Source: Spirulina sp. DLM2.Bin59 (GTDB lineage: Bacteria; Cyanobacteriota; Cyanobacteriia; Cyanobacteriales; Spirulinaceae). Taken from it: a DNA stretch of 6,131 bases. The translations under genes and the position numbers were made by a program. Positions 1 to 5,144 of the stretch are shown here, piece by piece; the stretch's first letter is position 1; each line of letters starts with the position of its first letter. The stretch spans positions 1-6,131 of the forward strand of contig RECT01000339.1 in the NCBI GenBank assembly GCA_007693875.1, written 5' to 3'. Below the pieces are notes generated by a model. The model worked only from the letters and a program-made list of their open reading frames with translations, searched no databases and was not told the DNA's origin.

Positions 1-3000
1 GTTTTAGTGATCTCAACTATTGGAAACTTTCACCTGATAATGATGCAACATTGTTACGGTATGACCCTAATATTTCTCCCGATAATTGTGATGTTGTTGT
101 CGTAGATACAACATTACTTGAGGCACAAACTGTCAGTGTTAAACAATATCCGATTTTTCCCAATCACCTTTTTTACAATAATCGTCCCTATTTCACGGTG
201 TATCTCCATGATTTAGATGGACCAAAGGAACAGTGGGGATTTGAGCAGCAATTTGATCTAGTATTGAGTACCCATTTAAACCGAAATCATCCCCGACCTA
301 AAGGGGTTAAGCCCTGGAGTTTTGGCCTATCAAGTCGAATTTTACGAATGTTGGAAACGGTGCAAACTGGGGGCGATCGCACTCCGCAACTTCTCTACAA
401 TTATCGCACCCATCATGACAGCATTCAATGGCACAATATCCATGTTGCCACGCCCTACGGCCCCCTATACAGTGACACTGCATATTTAAATCCTGAATAC
501 TCCCTCCGTCGCATTGCGGCTCAACGAATAATGCCAATGCTCTCTCAAGTTTGGACGCTTCAACAGGAGCAAGACCTCGATCAACTGTATGCAGGGCCAA
601 CTGATCCCCTCGACCGCCTTGATTGGGAACGCACCGAAAAACGTCATATTCCCGCCTATTATCAACGCCTCAAAACCGCCCAGGCTAGCGCCGCGTTTGG
701 GGGCTGCTTAACCACTCAGGAAGGACAGTGGATTTTACATTGGTGGGATAGTTGGCGGCTCTGGGAATCCTTAGCGGCGGGATGTTTAACCATTCATCTA
801 GACCTTGAACAATACGGTGCAGACTTGCCCGTCATGCCTGTTAATGGCACACACTACATCGGCTTAGAATTGGATAACTTAACCGCAAGTATGGCACGGT
901 TGCAAGCGTTAAAACCTTGCTGGCCCGAGATAGCTGCGGCCGGCCGGGACTGGGCGATCGCCCATTACGCACCCATCCCTACGGCTCAACGTTTCCTCGC
1001 ATATTTATCCGAAATTCAACAGCAAAAGCCGCCCATTACCCTACCCCATGATCTTCCTCCATTTTCTCCCTCAACTCCAGCCGTCACCCCCTCAATTGCC
1101 TTATTGATCTACCCCGATTGGCAACAGTCTGAGGATATCATTTGCCAACAATTGTTACAATTTTTAATGATTGTCCTACGCTATCCTGATCAGTATTTTT
1201 ATCACCTTTACTGTGTTTGTGAACCTCAAGAATTGGCAATTACTGAACTGATCATTTCAAGTGTGGTGATGGAGTTGTGCCTTGAGCAGGATCTGATGGT
1301 TCATGAAAAAATTAATTTTGAAGCCTTGACTGATTATCAGCAAATCTCCTGGACAGAAATTTATGCTTATATTTGCTTACCCAGCGATCGCTCCCTCCCT
1401 TTGCCTATCCCAACTACAATCTTAAATCTCTCTCAATTGCAAGATTGGGGGGAAGAAATTTTATGGATAATCTTAGGAAATTACTACTATAGTCAGCAGC
1501 AATGGGAGGCCGCTGCTCACCAATTGCAAACCTTAGTCAATACATATCCTGTGGATGCTGAATTTTACTGGAAACTCAGTCATTGTTATCAAAAATTGGG
1601 CCAACCTCATAAACGGCTTCGCAGCTTGGAGTTGGGGAATACAATTCATCCCCACGATCCACGCTTTTATTTTGATTTGATTTTTGATCATCTCCATGAA
1701 GGCTATATTGATAGTGCCCGTCATCAAGCTCAACTAGCCCGCCAAGCTTGTCCCAATGACTACGTTTTCACAGCTTTATATTATTTGTTAGTGCCGATGA
1801 TTTATGATCGGGTGGATGAAATTTTACGGGCGCGATCGCAATATAGTCAAGGGTTACGATCACTGATTGCAATCACACACTTGGAAACGCCTGAAGAATG
1901 TCAAATAGCCTTGGCGGGGATTAGTCAAATCACTAATTTTTACCTCGCCTATCAAGCCTTTAATGTCCGCGATTTGCAAGGGCAATATGGGAGATTAGTT
2001 CATCGCATTGTAGCGGCTAATTTTCCCGACTGGGTGAAGGAGATCCCGCCGCGATCGCACCGCTCAAAAATTCGGGTTGGCTATGTTTCCGCCTATTTCT
2101 ATGCCTACAGCGGCACACTCTGGCTCAAGGGTTGGCTGCAACAGCATGATCGCAGCCAATTTGAACTCTATGGCTATGATTTGGGCGCGGCCGATGATGA
2201 GATGGCCCAAACTTGCCGAGAATGTTGCGATCACTGGCATTCCTTTAGCGGGTCTTGGGTCAACGCTGCTCAACAAATTCGGCAAGATGAACTTGATATC
2301 TTAGTTTTTCCAGAAGTGGGCATGGACGCACCAACAATGATGCTTGCAGCGATGCGATTGGCTCCGGTGCAATGTGTGGCCTGGGGCCATCCTGTGACGA
2401 CAGGTTTACCGACGATGGATTATTTTCTCTCCAGTGAGTTAATGGAGGGAGAAAATGCTCAAGAGCATTACACGGAAACCCTGGTGAAGCTGCCCAACAT
2501 TGGTGTAGCTTATCCGAACCCCCCGATTCCTCCCCTCACAAAAACCCGCGCTGACTATGGGTTTGAGGAAAATGCTGTACTTTATCTCTGCTGTCAGGCT
2601 CCGTTTAAATATTTGCCCCACTATGATTGGATTTTTCCGGCGATCGCCCGTCAGGTTCCCAAGGCCCGCTTTATTTTTCTGCGGGGTGAGGTGATTCGTC
2701 AACGTTTAATTCGCGCCTTTAGCCATAGCGGTCTGGCGATTGAAACCTATTGTGATTTTCGGCGGGTCGTGGCGCGAGAGGACTATCTCGCGGTGAATCA
2801 GATTTGTGATGTGTATCTTGATACCTTTGATTGGTCAGGCGGAAATACCAGTTTAGAGGCTTTGGCCTGTCATTTGCCCATTGTCACCTGTGCGGGGGAA
2901 TTTATGCGGGGTCGCCATACCGATAGTTTTTTAAAAATGATTGGTATGACTGAAACCATTGCCGCTAATCCCCAAGAATATGTGGAAATTGCGATTCGTT

Positions 3001-3131
3001 TGGGCCATGATTCCCAATGGCGGCAGGCAATAAAGCAAGAGTTAAAGGCAAAACGTGGGAGTTTATATGATGATCCCGATTGTGTACGGGGGTTGGAGGT
3101 GTTTTATCGTGGCATAGCCCGTGGTTGGTAG
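1..3131 (+). CDS. Multidomain glycosyltransferase: GT-B-like half, TPRs and C-terminal GT41 (OGT/SPINDLY-type) domain; 5'-partial
   Basis: The frame (first full codon at base 3) is open to the left edge, so the gene begins outside the window; the TTG at 51 is only an internal codon. The visible 1042 residues read as follows. Residues 1-340 look like a GT-B glycosyltransferase half, with PWSFGL (bases 312-329) and RLWESLAAGC (756-785), the latter resembling the donor-binding Glu motif. A Pro-rich linker follows. Residues 364-466 match, from memory, a cyanobacterial domain beginning 'hhhYPDWxQSE'. Residues 481-596 hold about three degenerate TPRs. Residues 689-1042 are a GT41 domain: IRVGYVSAYF, GHPVTTGLPTMDYFLSSE, APFKYLP, DTFDWSGGNTSLEAL, GRHTDSFLKMIGM. 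The Lys matching the UDP-contacting Lys of human OGT is kept (2607-2609), but the His of the usual DFxxHxxxH motif is Tyr (2106-2108). GT41 enzymes transfer GlcNAc or other sugars to proteins, typically in the cytoplasm; donor and acceptor here are unknown. The first half of the gene is AT-richer than its neighbours. Family assignment is firm; activity is inference. Confidence 0.85.
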   Translation, partial: FSDLNYWKLSPDNDATLLRYDPNISPDNCDVVVVDTTLLEAQTVSVKQYPIFPNHLFYNNRPYFTVYLHDLDGPKEQWGFEQQFDLVLSTHLNRNHPRPKGVKPWSFGLSSRILRMLETVQTGGDRTPQLLYNYRTHHDSIQWHNIHVATPYGPLYSDTAYLNPEYSLRRIAAQRIMPMLSQVWTLQQEQDLDQLYAGPTDPLDRLDWERTEKRHIPAYYQRLKTAQASAAFGGCLTTQEGQWILHWWDSWRLWESLAAGCLTIHLDLEQYGADLPVMPVNGTHYIGLELDNLTASMARLQALKPCWPEIAAAGRDWAIAHYAPIPTAQRFLAYLSEIQQQKPPITLPHDLPPFSPSTPAVTPSIALLIYPDWQQSEDIICQQLLQFLMIVLRYPDQYFYHLYCVCEPQELAITELIISSVVMELCLEQDLMVHEKINFEALTDYQQISWTEIYAYICLPSDRSLPLPIPTTILNLSQLQDWGEEILWIILGNYYYSQQQWEAAAHQLQTLVNTYPVDAEFYWKLSHCYQKLGQPHKRLRSLELGNTIHPHDPRFYFDLIFDHLHEGYIDSARHQAQLARQACPNDYVFTALYYLLVPMIYDRVDEILRARSQYSQGLRSLIAITHLETPEECQIALAGISQITNFYLAYQAFNVRDLQGQYGRLVHRIVAANFPDWVKEIPPRSHRSKIRVGYVSAYFYAYSGTLWLKGWLQQHDRSQFELYGYDLGAADDEMAQTCRECCDHWHSFSGSWVNAAQQIRQDELDILVFPEVGMDAPTMMLAAMRLAPVQCVAWGHPVTTGLPTMDYFLSSELMEGENAQEHYTETLVKLPNIGVAYPNPPIPPLTKTRADYGFEENAVLYLCCQAPFKYLPHYDWIFPAIARQVPKARFIFLRGEVIRQRLIRAFSHSGLAIETYCDFRRVVAREDYLAVNQICDVYLDTFDWSGGNTSLEALACHLPIVTCAGEFMRGRHTDSFLKMIGMTETIAANPQEYVEIAIRLGHDSQWRQAIKQELKAKRGSLYDDPDCVRGLEVFYRGIARGW

Positions 3132-3151
3132 GAAGTGGAAGAATTCTGGTA

Positions 3152-3173
3152 GGGGCGAAAAATCTTTCGCCCT
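3152..3173. terminator. Hairpin between convergent genes; possible bidirectional terminator or dispersed palindromic repeat
   Basis: GGGCGAAA (3153-3160) and TTTCGCCC (3165-3172) are perfect 8-bp arms around an AATC loop, extended by one G-U pair. The hairpin starts 21 bp after the glycosyltransferase stop and ends one base short of the rdgB stop codon (3176-3174), so it could end both converging transcripts. Neither side has a U-tract, so it is not a canonical intrinsic terminator. The 'TAGGGGCGAAA...TTTCGCCC' pattern recalls short dispersed palindromes common between cyanobacterial genes (from memory, not searched). Confidence 0.5.
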
Positions 3174-3743
3174 CTATGCCGGTGGCCAATCTACTAACAA
3201 TTGGGCAAAAGCCCGGCCACGATGGCTGATGGCATCTTTTTGGGCCGGGGCCATCTCTGCAAAGGTTAGCCCCACTTCAGGAACATAGAAAATCGGGTCA
3301 TAGCCAAACCCGCCAGTACCCCGAGGTGCCATGAGGATTTCCCCCGCACATTGGCCTTCCGCTCGAAGGGCGATCGCTCCATCCGGTCGCGCCACCGCTA
3401 AGGTACAAATAAACTCCGCTTCTCGGTGGGGATTGTCCCCCAATTCCCGCAACAGTCGGGTAATGGCATCGCCATCACTGCCCCCATAGCGGGCAGAATA
3501 GATTCCCGGTGCGCCCCCCAACGCCGCCACCGCTAACCCAGAATCATCAGCAATGGCCCATTCACCGAGGGCGATCGCCACTTGGGCCGCCTTCAGTTCG
3601 GCATTTTCCATAAACGTTGTGCCGGTTTCTTCAATCTCCAACTCCGGCGGTTTCAGGGCTAACTCCAAAGCCATCCCTTCAAAATACACCGCCATTTCAG
3701 GGATCTTCCCCGGATTCCCCGTCGCTACAACTAACCGCTCCAT
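3174..3743 (-). CDS. rdgB: RdgB/HAM1 non-canonical purine NTP pyrophosphatase (dITP/XTP pyrophosphatase)
   Basis: This 189-residue protein belongs to the Ham1/RdgB family, which hydrolyses dITP, XTP and ITP to monophosphate and pyrophosphate, keeping deaminated purines out of DNA and RNA; it acts in the cytoplasm, usually as a Mg-dependent homodimer. Motifs run in order: ATGNPGK at residues 7-13 (triphosphate loop), EETGTTFMENA at 38-48 with the metal-binding Glu46, ADDSGL at 65-70 with Asp66/Asp67, GGAPGIYSARY at 76-86, GTGGFGYDPIF at 142-152 and SHRGRAF at 173-179. Length is normal for the family and no key residue is missing. The frame stays open upstream to an ATG at 3797, but the ATG at 3743 is preferred: it puts the ATGNPGK loop at the usual distance from the N-terminus, has an AGGA five bases upstream, and follows the upstream stop by one base. 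It is the second gene of an operon with the phycobiliprotein lyase and is probably translationally coupled to it. Confidence 0.95.
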   Translation of the reverse strand: MERLVVATGNPGKIPEMAVYFEGMALELALKPPELEIEETGTTFMENAELKAAQVAIALGEWAIADDSGLAVAALGGAPGIYSARYGGSDGDAITRLLRELGDNPHREAEFICTLAVARPDGAIALRAEGQCAGEILMAPRGTGGFGYDPIFYVPEVGLTFAEMAPAQKDAISHRGRAFAQLLVDWPPA

Positions 3744-3744
3744 C

Positions 3745-4248
3745 TTAATCCTGCATCCGTCGAATTTCAGAATAAAACGCCGTCTGAGCCACGGCATTCC
3801 CCTCAGTGATGGTCACCGTCCGAAATCGCAAATTTTCGCTTGCAAACCAGATCCGCTCCTCATAGGTTCTCTCCCCTTGGTCTACCGTCAAGAGCAAAGA
3901 TTCATCCGCCGCTAAGACATAACGACCAACCCCCAAGCCCGCCCGCAACAGTTGACCCTGGGGTGCATGGGGTTCGGTTGCCGCCAACGCTAAGGTCGTG
4001 CTGCCCTTTTCGGGGGTTTGTCCCCAATCCACATGATTATCCCAATGAATCGCCAAGCCAGCCCAAACCTGATCCTCGGTAACATTGCCCTCAGCACAGA
4101 GCGCCTGCACCGGCGCGGCATCCGGAGCTAGCCCTTCAATTACTAATTCTGACTTACTACTTTCTGATTGGTTGTCGATCAGTTGATAGGTGGTGCGTTG
4201 GGCGAACCACTTACCCGCACATTGCGTTAAAAAGGTTTGGATATCCAT
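3745..4248 (-). CDS. CpcS/CpeS-family phycobiliprotein lyase (probably CpcU-like)
   Basis: The 167-residue protein resembles the CpcS/CpeS family, lipocalin-like beta-barrel lyases that attach phycocyanobilin (or related bilins) to a cysteine of phycobiliprotein subunits, usually the Cys-82/84 position, before phycobilisome assembly. Visible family signatures are AGKWFAQRTTYQL at residues 11-23, SELVIEGL at 33-40, KGSTTLAL at 81-88, QGQLLRAG at 97-104, GRYVLAADESLLL at 108-120, YEERIWFASENLRFRT at 129-144 and FYSEIRRM at 158-165. The protein is somewhat short, and its middle (around 42-80) is divergent. This and the MDIQTFL start recall CpcU, which in Synechococcus sp. PCC 7002 works as a heterodimer with CpcS, so a separate partner gene is expected elsewhere; the subgroup call is tentative. 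No Shine-Dalgarno is seen before the ATG at 4248. The upstream in-frame stretch reaches a stop at 4281-4279 with no ATG, GTG or TTG, which fixes the start. It is the first gene of the operon with rdgB. Confidence 0.87.
   Translation of the reverse strand: MDIQTFLTQCAGKWFAQRTTYQLIDNQSESSKSELVIEGLAPDAAPVQALCAEGNVTEDQVWAGLAIHWDNHVDWGQTPEKGSTTLALAATEPHAPQGQLLRAGLGVGRYVLAADESLLLTVDQGERTYEERIWFASENLRFRTVTITEGNAVAQTAFYSEIRRMQD
3749..3752 (-). promoter_or_regulatory. Shine-Dalgarno site of rdgB inside the end of the lyase gene
   Basis: On the minus strand AGGA lies five bases before the ATG at 3743, overlapping the last codons of the upstream gene, whose stop TAA is at 3747-3745. The order AGGA, TAA, G, ATG supports the 3743 start and suggests ribosomes ending the lyase can reinitiate on rdgB. 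Confidence 0.6.
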
Positions 4249-4302
4249 GCCGGGGATGACGATGACAGCTTCCCCATCTTAAAGGGAAACGGGTTTTCTG
4301 AG

Positions 4303-4328
4303 ATCCTACCAAAAGTTTTTGGTAGGAT
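4303..4328. repeat. Perfect 26-bp palindrome (12-bp arms, 2-bp centre) upstream of rnc
   Basis: ATCCTACCAAAA (4303-4314) is followed by GT and then its exact reverse complement TTTTGGTAGGAT (4317-4328). It lies 31 bp before the rnc start and 55 bp before the lyase start. As DNA it could be a dimeric-regulator operator; as RNA it would form a stem of about 11 bp in the rnc leader if transcription starts upstream. The symmetry is directly visible; its role is unknown. Confidence 0.9.
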
Positions 4329-4344
4329 AGAAGGTCAGCCTTCT
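4329..4344 (+). repeat. Second hairpin directly after the palindrome in the rnc leader
   Basis: AGAAGG (4329-4334) and CCTTCT (4339-4344) are perfect 6-bp arms around a TCAG loop, abutting the large palindrome with no gap. Both hairpins lie within a wider pair, AGGGAAA (4283-4289) and TTTCCCT (4352-4358), whose right arm ends at the base before the rnc ATG. A short hairpin alone could be chance; the nested arrangement is what merits notice. Confidence 0.5.
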
Positions 4345-4358
4345 CCCTGACTTTCCCT

Positions 4359-5132
4359 ATGCCGACGCTGATCGACCCCCGCCGTGAAAAACAACTCCAC
4401 ACCTTAATGGAACGCTTTGGGCTAGCGGCGAATGCCCCGGTGGACTTGCACTTACTGAACCTGGCCCTTACCCATCCCAGTATTGACCGTCATGCTAACT
4501 ATGAACAGTTGGAGTTTGTCGGGGATGCGGTGGTGCGGTTGATTGCGTCGGATGTTTTGTTGGAAACTTACCCCGATGCCCCCGTGGGGGAATTTGCAGC
4601 GGTGCGATCGGTGTTGGTGAGCGATCGCGTTTTAGCGGAACTAGGGGCAGAATACGGCCTGGATCGCTACCTGCTCACCAGTAGCAACCGTTTTGCCTCC
4701 GGGCGGGGGGGGCAACAGATCCGCCTGGCTGATGTGTTTGAAGCCGTCCTCGGTGCGTTTTACCGCAGCACCATGGATATGAGCCTGATCCGTTTTTGGT
4801 TTGACCCGATTTTGCGGGAGCGATCGGTAGATGTGCGAGCCGATCCCGCCTTTTATAACTATAAGGATGCGCTCCAAGAATGGACCCAGGGCAAATACAA
4901 GAAACTGCCCCAATATCGGGTGGAGGAAACCCCCGCCCCGGCTCCCCGCCAAGAGCGGTTTTATGCGGAAGTATGGCTCAATGAGGAGCGGTTAGGAGCA
5001 GGCAAGGGGCCTTCTAAAAAAGCAGCAGAGCAAGCCGCTGCAAAAGAAGCCTTTTTCTCCGTCAGTGGCCACAGCAAACCGGATCGGCAAACCGTGAGTT
5101 TAGATGTCAATCCTGTGGAAAGCAGCAAGTGA
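4359..5132 (+). CDS. rnc: Ribonuclease III
   Basis: The 257-residue protein is RNase III, the Mg-dependent homodimeric endonuclease that cuts double-stranded RNA and processes rRNA precursors and some mRNAs. The nuclease domain (about residues 22-150) has the signature NYEQLEFVGDAVV at 47-59. Glu49, Glu52 and Asp56 align with E. coli Glu38, Glu41 and Asp45, and LADVFEAVLGAFY at 123-135 supplies Asp125 and Glu128 (E. coli Asp114 and Glu117), so the active site is complete. The double-stranded RNA-binding domain (about 165-233) runs from YKDALQEWTQGKYKKLPQYRV to the basic helix KGPSKKAAEQAAAKEAF. About 24 polar residues trail after it. PDAPVGEFAAVRSVLVSDR is like cyanobacterial orthologues from memory. 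The ATG at 4359 lacks a Shine-Dalgarno but gives a normal-length N-terminus. A run of eight G (4705-4712) encodes part of SGRGGQQ. The gene diverges from the lyase operon and converges on the capA-like gene with a 12-bp gap. Confidence 0.96.
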   Translation: MPTLIDPRREKQLHTLMERFGLAANAPVDLHLLNLALTHPSIDRHANYEQLEFVGDAVVRLIASDVLLETYPDAPVGEFAAVRSVLVSDRVLAELGAEYGLDRYLLTSSNRFASGRGGQQIRLADVFEAVLGAFYRSTMDMSLIRFWFDPILRERSVDVRADPAFYNYKDALQEWTQGKYKKLPQYRVEETPAPAPRQERFYAEVWLNEERLGAGKGPSKKAAEQAAAKEAFFSVSGHSKPDRQTVSLDVNPVESSK

Positions 5133-5144
5133 AAATCTCCACAC

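Larger units (their letters stand above)
4249..4358. promoter_or_regulatory. Divergent control region between the lyase-rdgB operon and rnc
   Basis: These 110 bp must hold, or lie downstream of, the promoters of both outgoing transcripts. Each arm of the central palindrome contains TAGGAT, a 4-of-6 match to the -10 consensus: 4323-4328 on + and 4308-4303 on -. No convincing -35 is seen on either strand, so the promoter call is weak. Near the lyase start are a tandem GATGAC pair (4255-4266) and a GGGGA/TCCCC inverted repeat (4252-4256, 4271-4275). The 20 bases before the rnc ATG are pyrimidine-rich with no Shine-Dalgarno, so rnc is probably translated without one. Confidence 0.4.
373..4628. 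repeat. Nine dispersed HIP1 palindromes (GCGATCGC)
   Basis: Exact GCGATCGC octamers start at 373, 954, 1384, 1832, 2051, 2640, 3370, 3571 and 4621. All are inside coding sequence: six in the glycosyltransferase, two in rdgB and one in rnc. About one per 680 bp is far above the roughly one per 65 kb expected by chance at balanced composition. This is the HIP1 repeat characteristic of many cyanobacterial genomes and the best single taxonomic marker here. It is absent from the final 1.5 kb, including the capA-like gene. Confidence 0.95.

Noticed and set aside
51..53. TTG as the start codon of the glycosyltransferase
   Set aside because: The frame continues upstream without a stop to base 3, reading FSDLNYWKLSPDNDAT, which is plausible protein, and there is no ribosome site; the gene is simply cut by the window edge.
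307..600. 97-codon open frame antisense to the glycosyltransferase
   Set aside because: It lies inside a well-supported gene, has no recognisable motif and no ribosome site; it is a shadow frame.
3152..3173. Canonical rho-independent terminator
   Set aside because: The stem is good, but neither strand has a run of T after it, so only a looser structural or repeat role is claimed.
3744..3797. Longer rdgB start at 3797
   Set aside because: It would add 18 residues not seen in the family, overlap the lyase gene by 53 bp and ignore the AGGA placed correctly for 3743.
4255..4266. Tandem GATGAC pair as a regulator-binding direct repeat
   Set aside because: Two six-base copies are too short and few to separate from chance; noted only within the control region entry.
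4211..4402. Small minus-strand frame of 63 codons crossing the divergent region
   Set aside because: It overlaps the starts of both the lyase and rnc, its translation has no family features and it spans the palindrome; coding is unlikely.
4705..4712. Run of eight G in rnc as a phase-variable tract
   Set aside because: Similar seven-base G runs occur in the capA-like gene (5268-5275 and 5889-5895 areas) and reflect Gly GGG and Pro CCC codon use; RNase III is a core enzyme and the frame is intact.
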